From JAWLBW01 sp041687475 (GTDB lineage: Bacteria > J088 > JAWLBW01): a stretch of 16,802 nucleotides of DNA. Positions 7,963-16,087 of the stretch are shown piece by piece (the first letter of the stretch is position 1; each line of letters begins with the position of its first letter). The stretch spans positions 1-16,802 of the forward strand of contig JAWLBW010000073.1 of the NCBI GenBank assembly GCA_041687475.1, given 5' to 3'. Under the pieces are notes generated by a model, which saw nothing but the letters and a program-made list of their open reading frames with translations, was not told where the DNA came from and did not search any database. A program made the position numbers and the translations under genes.

Positions 7963-9732
7963 TCACCGTGGCGTGAAAGGAAACGCCGCCCGGGAAGCAA
8001 CGGCCTCAGCGGCCGTCGCGGTGTCGTGAAAGCGAGACAGGCCGGTCGTGCTTTCCCGCCCTGACGGCGGATAGACCGGCAGACCTTCCGGGTCGATCGC
8101 GGCCGCTATCGCATGGGCGTTGCGAATGCCGATGTCGTCGAGGCGGGGCGACCGCACGCGGCCGGCGCTTCGAAGCCCCTCTTCGACCAGTTCGGTCAGG
8201 GCCATGTCCCACCGACGAACGTCGGTTCCATCTCTGAAAGCGGTATATCGGTGCAGGCCCCGGAGCATGCCTTCATGGGTGGCCACCCGATATTCGTGGT
8301 CGGCTTCCAGCGGTTTTCCGTTTACACGTACGCCGCTCACGCGGTTACCCCGCGAGGCTTTGAGATCAAGCGCATAGGAAAGCCCGTCGGTCTGCACCAG
8401 GCCGCCCAACGGCTCGCTACCGTCGCCGGGGGCGATGTTCCACGCCGACTGCTCGAGAACGCGTCGTATGTCACTGCCGCGCAGGCGAAGCGTGACCACC
8501 CGCGTCGGATGGGGCAGCAGGCGGTAAAGAGCTTCGCGGGTGATGGGGCCACGCGCGAGCGAGATACCGTAGCCCACCCCGGGCAAAAAGGCGACCTCGC
8601 TGTCGGTTCGTTCGCGCAGCAGCGACGCGGCCAGCCGATCGAAGGGGCTTGCCGCCCGGTACTGCCGGCCGATTCGCTCGTCGGCCCGGGCAATGACTTC
8701 ATCAAGGTAGTCGGCGTGGGGCGCGCGAAAGTGGTCGATCAGCGCCTGTGCCGTCGGCGAGGGCTCGACGGTATCGTTGTACAGCGTATAGACGGCGCCG
8801 TACACATCGCTGACCCTGCCGTCGCGCACCCGTACGCGCAGTTCGCCCAGCGCGGCGGTGTCGGACATGGCCTGCACAATCCACACGTCGTTGACGTTTA
8901 CCGGACGCAAGGTGCGATCGTGCGAGTGCCCGCCGACCATGATGTCGATGCCCTCGACTTCGCGGGCCAGTTTCCGGTCGGCGCCCGAGCCCAGGTGCGA
9001 AACGGCGACGATGACGTCGCTCTTTCCTTCAAGTTCACGCACGGCCTGTCGGGCGGCCTCGTGGGTTTCGATGAAGCGAAGGCCCTTGACGTTGCGGGGC
9101 GCCGTGGTCTCGGGCGTGTTCGGATAGCCGAGGGCCAGCAGGCCGACGCGCACGCCCCCTGCCCTGCGCACGACCCACGGACGGCCTAGAAACGGTTCGC
9201 CGGTGGCCTCGTCGACGATGTTCGCCGCACGCATGGGAAAGACGGCCAGTTCCTGCAGCCGCTTCGTGCGCTCGGCGCCGTAGTCGAAGTCGTGATTGCC
9301 GAGCGCCATGAAGTGATAACGCGCGTCGTTCATCAGGCGTATCATCAGCTCGCCCTCGGTCAGGTTGCCGAGCAGGTCGTCGCTGAAGGTGTCGCCGCCG
9401 TGTACCAGCAGTACGTTCTCTTCGCCGTACCGGTTGCGGAAACGTTCGATGGCGCCGGCCAGCCAGGCAAAGCCGCCCACATGGCCCGTACGAAGAAATC
9501 CTTCATCGGCGCCCGGCGCCGCCCCGGTCTGCGCCGTGGCATTGCCGGGCTCGACGCGAAACGGTGCATAGCGGCCGTGAAAGTCGGTGGTATGCAGAAT
9601 GACGAACTCGCGTTCGGGCACCTGCGTTTCCGGTGTCGGCGAGGTGTCGACCACCGGCACGCCGGTACGGCAGCCTGCTACGAGCAGGGAGATTACCGTA
9701 AAGATAACTGCGGCAATGGTTCCGGGATTCAC
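7963..9732 (-). CDS. 5'-nucleotidase/UshA-family lipoprotein
   Basis: 589 aa. Predicted periplasm-facing, membrane-anchored metallophosphoesterase of the UshA / 2',3'-cyclic phosphodiesterase family. The signal peptide ends in the lipobox V18-A-G-C21. Calcineurin-type metal motifs are all present: HTTDFHG (47-53), HGGDTF (111-116), GNHDFD (145-150), SHLG (245-248) and GGHSHD (267-272). A 5_nucleotid_C substrate domain covers roughly 340-525 (FLPGVGYGISLARGPI, then LPHPTRVVTLRLRGSDI). Length is close to E. coli UshA plus a ~60-residue tail. The only usable start is GTG at 9732, because a TAG stop lies a few codons further upstream. The substrate cannot be told from sequence. It heads the phoH-ybeY-corC run, replacing the miaB that precedes phoH in E. 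coli. Confidence 0.9.
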   Translation of the reverse strand: MNPGTIAAVIFTVISLLVAGCRTGVPVVDTSPTPETQVPEREFVILHTTDFHGRYAPFRVEPGNATAQTGAAPGADEGFLRTGHVGGFAWLAGAIERFRNRYGEENVLLVHGGDTFSDDLLGNLTEGELMIRLMNDARYHFMALGNHDFDYGAERTKRLQELAVFPMRAANIVDEATGEPFLGRPWVVRRAGGVRVGLLALGYPNTPETTAPRNVKGLRFIETHEAARQAVRELEGKSDVIVAVSHLGSGADRKLAREVEGIDIMVGGHSHDRTLRPVNVNDVWIVQAMSDTAALGELRVRVRDGRVSDVYGAVYTLYNDTVEPSPTAQALIDHFRAPHADYLDEVIARADERIGRQYRAASPFDRLAASLLRERTDSEVAFLPGVGYGISLARGPITREALYRLLPHPTRVVTLRLRGSDIRRVLEQSAWNIAPGDGSEPLGGLVQTDGLSYALDLKASRGNRVSGVRVNGKPLEADHEYRVATHEGMLRGLHRYTAFRDGTDVRRWDMALTELVEEGLRSAGRVRSPRLDDIGIRNAHAIAAAIDPEGLPVYPPSGRESTTGLSRFHDTATAAEAVASRAAFPFTPR

Positions 9733-10113
9733 CCGTTCAGCATGAGGCGTCGATTTGGTTCTCTGCTATCACGACGACTCGCCGGGCGAGCGCTTTGTCG
9801 GTTCAAGCACAGGCTTCGGGTGGGCGCGCTCAAGGTTTCCACCCAGTCGCCGTCGTCCCAAAACGCCGGCCGAGGCGCTCCTCGTTTCCCCGACATCAAG
9901 GCCGAGTCGGAAACATCAGGAATTTCTGGTCAACTGCGAATCGCGAAACCGGTTCGACTCCATTGCCAGACACATGGAGAAACGTTAGCATTCACAGTAT
10001 CAGCAAACATCCGACATACGCCCGCGGCCGTCGGCCCGTCACGTACGCCATGCTTCGAGGCGCCACCCCCACGCGCCCCTGCCGCTGCACGCGTCGCAAC
10101 ACGGAGCGTCGTT
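9733..10113. other. Divergent intergenic region, no gene seen
   Basis: This 381-bp stretch separates the minus-strand phosphoesterase from the plus-strand kaiC-like operon and should hold both promoters. The plus frame of the 155-aa gene stays open through it, but the implied peptide is Arg/Ser/Pro/Ala-rich and looks non-coding. A near-palindrome CGAAACCGGTTCG lies near 9947-9959 and could be an operator. I found no promoter pair with good -35, -10 and spacing. Confidence 0.4.
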
Positions 10114-10581
10114 ATGCAAGCTGAGCAGGAGCACGCCCGGGCTGTTGCCGACTGGCAAAAAAAGGCCCTCGCCAACTATCCTTCAGACCGCCAGGTCGAC
10201 CACTTCTGCCACGCCTTCAACACCATCTGGCGCCGTGCCGGACGCACCCTGGGCGAGTCGACGCTCGTCGCCATCGGCGACCGCGCCTTGTTCCTGGCCG
10301 GTGAACACTATCGGCTATTCAGCGATCTCACGCTGACGGAAGAAGGTATTCAAAGCGCCCAGCTACGGCAGAAGGCAGATGAAATGTCGCCTCCGGAGCG
10401 GGAGAAGGCCTTCATTCATGCGCTGACCCGGTTTCTCACCTTACTGGGCAGCCTGACTGCCGAAATTCTGACCCCGGCGCTACATGCCGAGCTGCGTAAC
10501 CTTGCGCCCCGGAACAACGCCCCTTTGCATCCCGACGGCTTCGCAAGCGACGCAGACGAGGAAGGACAAAATGAGCAGTAA
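10114..10581 (+). CDS. Unknown 155-aa helical protein, kaiC-linked
   Basis: A 155-aa soluble protein that I do not recognise. It looks mostly alpha-helical, with no signal peptide or membrane segment. The most structured part is residues about 25-75 (DHFCHAFNTIWRRAGRTLG, then GDRALFLAGEHYRLFSDLTL), followed by a Gln/Glu/Lys helix and a second hydrophobic helix (FIHALTRFLTLLGSLTAEIL). The last ~25 residues are acidic and polar. The ATG at 10114 is chosen because GGAG lies 7 nt before it and the longer open frame is low-complexity. Its stop overlaps the start of the KaiC-family gene by 11 bp, so the two are probably coupled in translation. From context it may be a partner, sensor or regulator of that protein; this is inference only. 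It shows no thioredoxin-like KaiB features. Confidence 0.75.
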   Translation: MQAEQEHARAVADWQKKALANYPSDRQVDHFCHAFNTIWRRAGRTLGESTLVAIGDRALFLAGEHYRLFSDLTLTEEGIQSAQLRQKADEMSPPEREKAFIHALTRFLTLLGSLTAEILTPALHAELRNLAPRNNAPLHPDGFASDADEEGQNEQ

Positions 10582-12733
10582 AAACAAGCTTGTGCGCATG
10601 CGTACCGGCATTCCCAACTTCGATGCCCTGCTTTCGGGCGGACTGCCGAGGGGCTCGGTCGTCGTCGTGGGCGGCCCGCCCGGCGCGGGAAAAAGTATCC
10701 TGACGCAGCAGATCTGCTTCACGAACGCCGGCCCCGAATGCCCGGTTCTCTACTTCAATACCCTTTCCGAACCGACCGCCAAGACCCTTCTGCACCTGAG
10801 CCAATTCGATTTCTTCGATGCGGCAAAGCTCCATGCCGAGCAGCTGCAGTACATCGACATCGGCAGCGTTCTGCGCAAGGAAGGCCTTGAAAAGGCAGAC
10901 CGGCGAATCATGGAAGACGTCCGGCGATTCAAACCGGGCCTGGTCGTCATCGACAGCTTCAAGGCCTTCGACGACTTCGCCCGCTCCCACGCCGAGCTGC
11001 GCAAATTCGGCTACGACCTGGCCGTCGGTCTCATGGCCTGGCAGACGACGACCATCCTGCTCGGCGAGTTCGGCCCCCGGGATCTCGCCACCAACCCGCT
11101 CTTTTCCATCATCGACGGACTGCTGGTCATGAGCCAGCGCGAAGCCTCCGGCGAACAACAGCGCTTTCTCCAGATCGTGAAGATGCGCGGCACCGCTCAC
11201 AGTCGGAATGAGTATCCCTTCCAGATAAGCGACGGTGGTATCGACATTTTCGCCCCGCACCTTACCGTGCCGCGAACGGCTGCCGCCGATACCGTTCCCG
11301 CCCGGCGCATGAAAACGGGCATCGACAGTCTCGACGAGCTGCTGGGCGACGGAATTCCCCGGGGGTCGAGCATTCTCGTCGGCGGCGTGGCGGGAACCGG
11401 GAAAACCGTTCTTCTGCTCGAGTTTCTCTATCGCGGCGCCTTGGCCGGAGAAAAGGGTATTCTCTTCTCCTTCGAAGAGACTGAGGCACGCTTGCGTGCA
11501 ACGGCGGCCGGGCTGGGATGGGACTTCGAGCGGCTGATGGGCGAAGGGCTGATCGAGATCGTCTTCATTCCCCAGCCTGAAATCGCCGTTGAGCGGGATC
11601 TCGCCATGGTGCAGCACAAGGTCGAGGCCGAGAATCCGGCTCGTATCGCCTTCGATTCCGTCTCGCTCTTTCTTCACCGGATTAACGATCCCGAACGCAG
11701 CCGCGAAAAGCTGTATCAGATCGCCAGTATCGTTCAGCGTGGCGGTTCAGTCGGTCTGCTGGCGGCCGACATTCCCTATGGCAGTTCCCGGTTGAGCCGT
11801 TACGGCGTCGAAGAAACAGTCGTCGACGGCGTCATTCTGCTGTCGGCGACCGAAGAGGGGTTCGAGCGGCAGCGCTACGTCGAAGTCTACAAGCTCCGGA
11901 ACACCGCCCACCTGCAGGGACGCCACTCCATGGCCATTGAAGAGGGCGGTATCCGGGTGTACCCCCGCTACTACGCGGCCGAACTACTCCGGACGCCGCC
12001 GCCGCCCATGGACCCCGACAACCGCCTGTCGACGGGAATCGAGGGCCTCGACCGTCTGCTCTGCGGCGGCCTGCTCGAGAAAAGCGTGACCCTGGTCTCG
12101 GGAAGTACGGGGTCCGGAAAAACGACTCTCGGGCTTCAGTTTGCCCTGGAGGGAGCGCGCCAGAAGGAGCGAACGCTCTTCGTTGCACTGGAAGAGGGTC
12201 CCGCGCAGATAATAGAGTCAGGAGAAGCGCTCGCGCTTCCTGCCCGAGCCGCGGTTGAAGCAAAGTCGATGGAGGTACTTTACCTGTCGAGACAGAGTGT
12301 GCGGGCCAACCGATTTTTTGCCGTTCTGCAGGAGCGAATTCAGGCGCACGGCGTACGGCGGCTCGTCATCGACAGCGTCAGTCAGCTGCTGACCGAAGGG
12401 CATCACCCCGAAGATCGCCGGCAGATGCTGTACGGGCTGGTCTCGCGCTTCAAGTCGCTCGGCGTGACCACTCTCTTCACGCTGGAAGCCGGATCTCCGG
12501 ATGCGGCCGACCGGAGCACGGAAGAGGGGTTCTCGCCCATAGCCGACAATGTCATCATGCTGCGCTACGGGCAGGATTCCGACCGCTTTCGACCGTACCT
12601 TTCCATCGTCAAAACGCGAGGCTCGCGGCACCTTACCGGATTTTTTGCCCTCGACATCGGCCGGGGAGGAATCCGGGTGGCGGCGTCACCAGCCGATGCC
12701 CCGCTATCCAAAGGAAAAAGCGATCCGTCGTGA
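10571..12733 (+). CDS. Three-domain KaiC-family ATPase
   Basis: 720 aa with three consecutive KaiC/RecA-like domains; canonical clock KaiC has two (CI, CII). Domain I is about 1-240, II 241-480, III 481-720. Walker A: GPPGAGKS (35-42), GVAGTGKT (272-279), GSTGSGKT (511-518). Walker B aspartates: D128 (VVIDSF), D362 (IAFDSV), D601 (LVIDSV). Domains II and III keep the paired catalytic glutamates after the second strand (FSFEE E302-E303; VALEE E541-E542). Domain I has YFNTLSE there instead. KaiC-type signatures occur near 204-220 (KMRGTAHSRNEYPF), 441-455 (KLRNTAHLQGRHS) and 681-692 (KTRGSRHLTGFF). The ATG at 10571 has an AGGAAGGA ribosome site; the frame is open further upstream inside the preceding gene. 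Family knowledge suggests an oligomeric ATPase that may autophosphorylate and signal. No kaiA or kaiB is nearby; a histidine kinase follows after 12 bp. Confidence 0.93.
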   Translation: MSSKNKLVRMRTGIPNFDALLSGGLPRGSVVVVGGPPGAGKSILTQQICFTNAGPECPVLYFNTLSEPTAKTLLHLSQFDFFDAAKLHAEQLQYIDIGSVLRKEGLEKADRRIMEDVRRFKPGLVVIDSFKAFDDFARSHAELRKFGYDLAVGLMAWQTTTILLGEFGPRDLATNPLFSIIDGLLVMSQREASGEQQRFLQIVKMRGTAHSRNEYPFQISDGGIDIFAPHLTVPRTAAADTVPARRMKTGIDSLDELLGDGIPRGSSILVGGVAGTGKTVLLLEFLYRGALAGEKGILFSFEETEARLRATAAGLGWDFERLMGEGLIEIVFIPQPEIAVERDLAMVQHKVEAENPARIAFDSVSLFLHRINDPERSREKLYQIASIVQRGGSVGLLAADIPYGSSRLSRYGVEETVVDGVILLSATEEGFERQRYVEVYKLRNTAHLQGRHSMAIEEGGIRVYPRYYAAELLRTPPPPMDPDNRLSTGIEGLDRLLCGGLLEKSVTLVSGSTGSGKTTLGLQFALEGARQKERTLFVALEEGPAQIIESGEALALPARAAVEAKSMEVLYLSRQSVRANRFFAVLQERIQAHGVRRLVIDSVSQLLTEGHHPEDRRQMLYGLVSRFKSLGVTTLFTLEAGSPDAADRSTEEGFSPIADNVIMLRYGQDSDRFRPYLSIVKTRGSRHLTGFFALDIGRGGIRVAASPADAPLSKGKSDPS

Positions 12734-12745
12734 CTCGGGAGAACC

Positions 12746-14041
12746 ATGGAGGAACGGCACATTCCAGCGCACGAGCTTCACGAAGACAGCGAGATGCACC
12801 CGAGAACAAAGAGCCTCACGCATACCCAACGTCTGCGTAACCTTCTCGACATCAGCGTGCTCCTGACCAGCTACGAAAGCGCAGCCGAAACGATACCTCT
12901 CGTTCTGGAAAAATTCGCAGCGACTCTCTCGCTGCGGTCGGCGGTCGTCTTTCTCGAGCCCGACCAGGTTTTCACGTGGACGAATCAAGCCCTGCCGGAT
13001 ACCGAGGCCGCCGAGGCCGCGGAAACCGCGCGCAGATCCTACCGAACTCTTTTCCAGGACACCCCTGAAGCGGGGAACGCAGAACGGCGGGTTCAAACCA
13101 CGCCTTGGCAGAAGGCGGGCGGCGCGGTCAGTATTACCCTGCCGCTGACCACTCACCGCGTCGGCACCATCGGCGTGGTGGTCATCATCGGCTATGAGTT
13201 CGACGAAGAAGATCTGCTGTACTTCGACACGGCCGTCAACCAGTTATCCCTTGCGATTCTACGCGATCTTCGCATTCGCTCGCAGCAGTCGGCCGGCGAG
13301 CAGAAGGTGACCACCGCCGAAAGAGCCCGCAGTGAAGCCGAGTCGGCCCAGGCCGAGGCCGAGCGTATCAGGCGCCTGCAGGAAGACCTGCTCGCCGTCG
13401 TCTCTCATGATCTCAAAAACCCCCTGACATCCATTCTCATCAACAGCGAGCTGCTCACTTTAACGGAAGGGTTGGACGACATCGCCCGTATCAAGGTCGC
13501 CGCCGTGCGAAAATCTGCCCGGCAGATGCAATCGCTCATCAGCGATCTGCTCGACTGGACGAAGCTCGATCTGGGCAGGCTTGCCCTTCAGAAAGAGTCC
13601 TGTCGGCTCGACAGACTGATGGCCGATGCCGTCGAACTCATGCAGCCGATCATCGAGCGCTCTGCGGTGCAATTAAAGACGCGTGTTGTGCCCGCCGCCG
13701 CTCGGGTTGAATGTGACCCGAAGCGCATACTTCAGGTGTTCTCGAACCTTCTCGGCAATGCCGCCAAGTTCACTCCCTCGGGGGGAAGAATTCTCTTCGC
13801 GGCCGCGGTGAAAGAACGGGAGGTCGTCTTTTCCGTCACCGACTCCGGCCCCGGAATACCGGCGAACCTTCAGCCGCATGTCTTCGAGCGACTCTGGCAG
13901 GCGCCGGAAACGGCCGGGAGTGGCGCCGGTCTGGGGCTCGCCATCGCCAAAGGCCTTGTCGAGGCCCACGGAGGACGCATCTGGCTCGAAAGCGAACCCG
14001 GCAAAGGCAGTACCTTTTTTGTGGCCCTGCCGCAAACCTGA
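12746..14041 (+). CDS. Soluble GAF-domain sensor histidine kinase
   Basis: 431 aa, a cytosolic two-component histidine kinase with no membrane segment. A GAF-like sensor domain covers about 32-175 (LLDISVLLTSYESAAETIPLV to QLSLAILRDL). An Ala/Glu/Arg-rich coiled coil runs from 178 to 215. The HisKA domain holds the phospho-acceptor in VVSHDLKNPLTS, H221. The HATPase domain has the N box FSNLLGNAAKFTP (332-344), G1 box DSGPGIP (366-372), F box VFERLW (379-384) and G2 box GSGAGLGLAIAKG (391-403). All catalytic boxes look intact. It starts 12 bp after the KaiC-family stop with GGGAG before the ATG, so it is the third gene of the operon and a likely output or input partner of that ATPase. No response regulator is encoded in the window. 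Confidence 0.94.
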   Translation: MEERHIPAHELHEDSEMHPRTKSLTHTQRLRNLLDISVLLTSYESAAETIPLVLEKFAATLSLRSAVVFLEPDQVFTWTNQALPDTEAAEAAETARRSYRTLFQDTPEAGNAERRVQTTPWQKAGGAVSITLPLTTHRVGTIGVVVIIGYEFDEEDLLYFDTAVNQLSLAILRDLRIRSQQSAGEQKVTTAERARSEAESAQAEAERIRRLQEDLLAVVSHDLKNPLTSILINSELLTLTEGLDDIARIKVAAVRKSARQMQSLISDLLDWTKLDLGRLALQKESCRLDRLMADAVELMQPIIERSAVQLKTRVVPAAARVECDPKRILQVFSNLLGNAAKFTPSGGRILFAAAVKEREVVFSVTDSGPGIPANLQPHVFERLWQAPETAGSGAGLGLAIAKGLVEAHGGRIWLESEPGKGSTFFVALPQT

Positions 14042-14061
14042 CCCGGCCTTCCCTTACTTCA

Positions 14062-15123
14062 CTACACATTGGTGTAACCGATTCCGCCCACAACCTGCAG
14101 GCATTTGTTGGCAATTTCCCATCCCGATTCGCTGCAGACTTTCTTGGACTGCGACACCATTCGCCGGATCTGCCCCTGATCGGCGTTGCCCGTGTCGATG
14201 GCCAGGCAGGTACTGTAGACGATGGAGCGCGCCACGTCGAGCTGGGTCACGCAATCGGCGACGTTGAAGCCCACGGCCTCGAAGTTCATGACGGGCTGGC
14301 CGAACGCCTTGCGCTTCGACGTATAACGAGTCGCAATCTCAATGGCCGAACGCACAGCCCCGATGGTGATGCCTGCGGTGCCCAGTCGCTCGGGAATCAT
14401 CATGATCTGGAACACGGGAAAGGCGCCGTTGATTCCGTTGAGCGCATACCGCTCGGGCACGCGCACATCCTTCAATAACAAACGTCCCGCACCGCCCCCG
14501 CGAACGCCCATGAGATTGTAGATGTACTTGGACTCGCCCCCCTTTGCGCTTCGCGGCACCATGAAGGCGGTCAAACGCTTATGAGGAGGCGCGTCCGGAG
14601 CGGTAACCGCATAGATCAGGAACCAGTCGGCGCCCTCGGCGCCCACGATGAAGCGCTTCTGGCCGTTGATGACCCAGTCGTCGCCCTGCTTTACGGCCCG
14701 GGTCGACGCCCCGAAAAAGTGCCGTTCCTCCTCTGGGATCGGTCAGTCCCTCGGCCGCATGAACCTCACCCTTCAACAGGGGTACGACGACTTCCTGCTT
14801 CAGTTCTTCCGGACCGAACCGGATGATGGCGTCGCAGACAATATCGGAGCCGACTCCCCATAGACACCCCAGGGAATAACTGGTGACCCCGATCTCACGG
14901 CTACGATGGCATTTTCTACCCAACTCAAGCCCCGCCCCCCGTATTCTTTGGGCAGCCGGATGCCCAAAAGATTCCTCCTTCCGGCCTCCTGGAGGTACTC
15001 ATGCGGAAACTGGATCTATTCAGCGTCCATGCCCAGGATCATTTCCTTGGGCACACAGTTTGTGAATTTACGCGCTTCGTCCCGAAGCTTCTTCTGTTCA
15101 GAGGTCATCACAAAATCAAACAT
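14062..15123 (-). pseudogene. Acyl-CoA dehydrogenase pseudogene
   Basis: Decayed gene for a FAD-dependent acyl-CoA dehydrogenase (first step of fatty-acyl beta-oxidation). Reading from the ATG at 15123 (MFDFVMTSEQKKLRDEARKF), the frame meets TAG at 15018-15016 right after GMDAE, yet homology resumes in the same frame (FPHEYLQEAGRRNLLGIRLP). Near 14896 one base is missing (GCCGTGAGATC where GTGGAGATC is expected), shifting to the frame of GVTSYSLG. Near 14713-14722, around GGTAL/FFGAS, a second shift occurs. The remaining frame carries INGQKRF, ERLGTAGITIGAVRSAIEI, and KRKAFGQP, and stops after GGIGYTNV at 14062. The usual last 35-40 residues of the family are missing. Four independent lesions make a sequencing artefact unlikely though not impossible. 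It converges on the histidine kinase gene, 20 bp apart. Confidence 0.88.
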
Positions 15124-15392
15124 ATGCGCTCCAGTAGAGATGGGGCCGGGCTGCCTCGGCAAGGCTGATAAAACGGCAAACAGCCTACCGGCCGGGCCAG
15201 GTTCACGCAATGACGGAAATCCGAGCGCACCTGCCACCAGACTTTGTCGCCACAATTCTCGCGCTCATCCAGCCACCAGCGCCGGTCCTGAGGCCCTGTG
15301 GCTATCTGTCGAGTCTGAAATAGCGATGCATCATCGCATGAGCGGCTTCCGCGAAAGCGAATGCATACCATGGGTTGGCTACAATGATATCC
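15124..15392. other. Intergenic region upstream of greB
   Basis: Divergent spacer between the pseudogene and greB. A perfect 6-bp dyad GCGATG/CATCGC with a 3-nt loop lies at 15323-15337 and may be a binding site. A TACAAT -10-like box lies at 15380-15385, directly before the greB start, without a recognisable -35. If it is used, the greB message would be nearly leaderless. A minus-strand open frame here has unusual Trp/Cys-rich content but no family that I recognise. Confidence 0.35.
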
Positions 15393-15869
15393 ATGGACGA
15401 AGTCAATTACATCACGCCGCAGGGACACCGCCGTCTGGCAGAAGAAGTCCAGCACCTGCAGAAAGTCGAGCGCCGCCGGGTGGTGCAGGAGGTCTCTGAA
15501 GCCGCGGCCATGGGAGACCGGTCTGAGAATGCCGAGTACATCTATGGAAAAAAGCGGCTGCGCGAAATCGATCGGCGGCTGCGCTTTCTCTCGAAGCGCC
15601 TGCGCATCGCCAAAGTGATCGATCCGGCCGAGCTGGAAGGAGATAGGGTGCTTTTCGGAGCCACGGTCGACATCGAGAACGAAGAGGGCCGGGCCTACAC
15701 CTATCAGATCGTCGGCGTCGACGAGACCCAGCCCTCCGCCGGCAGAATCAGCTGGAAGTCACCCCTCGGCGCCGCGCTTATGAAGCGCACCGTGGGCGAC
15801 GACGTCATCCTGCCCAGGCCCGACGGGTCCGAGGCGGAGTATACGATACTGGCAGTGCGATACGAGTAG
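15393..15869 (+). CDS. greB: Transcription elongation factor GreB
   Basis: 158 aa from the ATG at 15393, matching the usual GreB length. GreB enters the RNA polymerase secondary channel and stimulates cleavage of backtracked RNA. The N-terminal coiled coil (about 5-78) carries the tip signature GDRSENAEY at 41-49, with acidic D42 and E45 corresponding to the catalytic tip residues. The KKRLREIDRRLRFLSKRL stretch (53-70) is typical of GreB rather than GreA. The C-terminal FKBP-like domain follows (LFGATVDIENEEG, then VGDDVILPRPDG). Two in-frame alternatives exist, an ATG at 15384 and a TTG at 15375; none has a good Shine-Dalgarno sequence, so the exact start is uncertain. It is a single gene. 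Confidence 0.93.
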   Translation: MDEVNYITPQGHRRLAEEVQHLQKVERRRVVQEVSEAAAMGDRSENAEYIYGKKRLREIDRRLRFLSKRLRIAKVIDPAELEGDRVLFGATVDIENEEGRAYTYQIVGVDETQPSAGRISWKSPLGAALMKRTVGDDVILPRPDGSEAEYTILAVRYE

Positions 15870-16013
15870 AGCAAAGCGCCCACCCATGGAGAAGGATTTG
15901 TCCATCGCCTTTCCTTTCGCAAGCTCATCAATCAGCTTGTCGAGATAGCAGAGGCCGACCTGCCACCCGTGCAAGAAGTCGGCCTTCAAGTCGGCCTTCG
16001 CCTGAGACCTTCT
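15870..16013 (-). pseudogene. Possible remnant of an SRPBCC/AHSA1-like gene
   Basis: A minus-strand stretch reads KADLKADFLHGWQVGLCYLD then KLIDELAKGK. This looks like the C-terminal helix of SRPBCC/AHSA1-type proteins, where HxxGW plus a Leu-rich helix is common. The frame is closed upstream by TAA at 16016-16014, leaving no room for the rest of a domain, and downstream it runs antisense into greB. If real, it is only a fragment. The resemblance is short and by eye. Confidence 0.22.
15976..15999. repeat. Perfect 12-bp tandem duplication
   Basis: AAGTCGGCCTTC occurs twice in direct contact. It lies within the possible gene remnant, where it would repeat the peptide KADL/KADF. It probably arose by slippage. 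Confidence 0.85.
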
Positions 16014-16053
16014 TTACGATGGCTCGCTGAACGAGAGCTCCCGGCATACCAGG

Positions 16054-16087
16054 TAAAAAGCCGGTCCGCATGGAATGCGCACCGGCT
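16054..16087 (-). terminator. Intrinsic terminator, minus strand
   Basis: On the minus strand AGCCGGT (16087-16081) pairs with ACCGGCT (16065-16059), there is a single mismatch, then CGCAT pairs with ATGCG around a 3-nt loop. The hairpin runs into TTTTT ending at 16055. It is placed to end transcription of the repeat-protein gene whose stop is at 16297, although about 210 bp lie in between. Confidence 0.7.

Noticed and set aside
9944..9970. tRNA-like segment (GGTTCGACTCC resembles a T arm)
   Set aside because: The flanking bases do not form a T stem, and no acceptor or anticodon arm can be drawn around it.
9292..10113. Upstream extension of the 155-aa gene's open frame, up to 429 codons
   Set aside because: The upstream half runs antisense to the phosphoesterase gene and then through spacer DNA with Arg/Ser/Pro-rich, non-protein-like content. 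The ATG at 10114 has a good ribosome site.
10571..12733. A complete clock gene set (kaiA, kaiB, kaiC)
   Set aside because: No KaiA- or KaiB-like protein is seen. The 155-aa neighbour is helical and lacks a thioredoxin-like pattern, so circadian function is not claimed.
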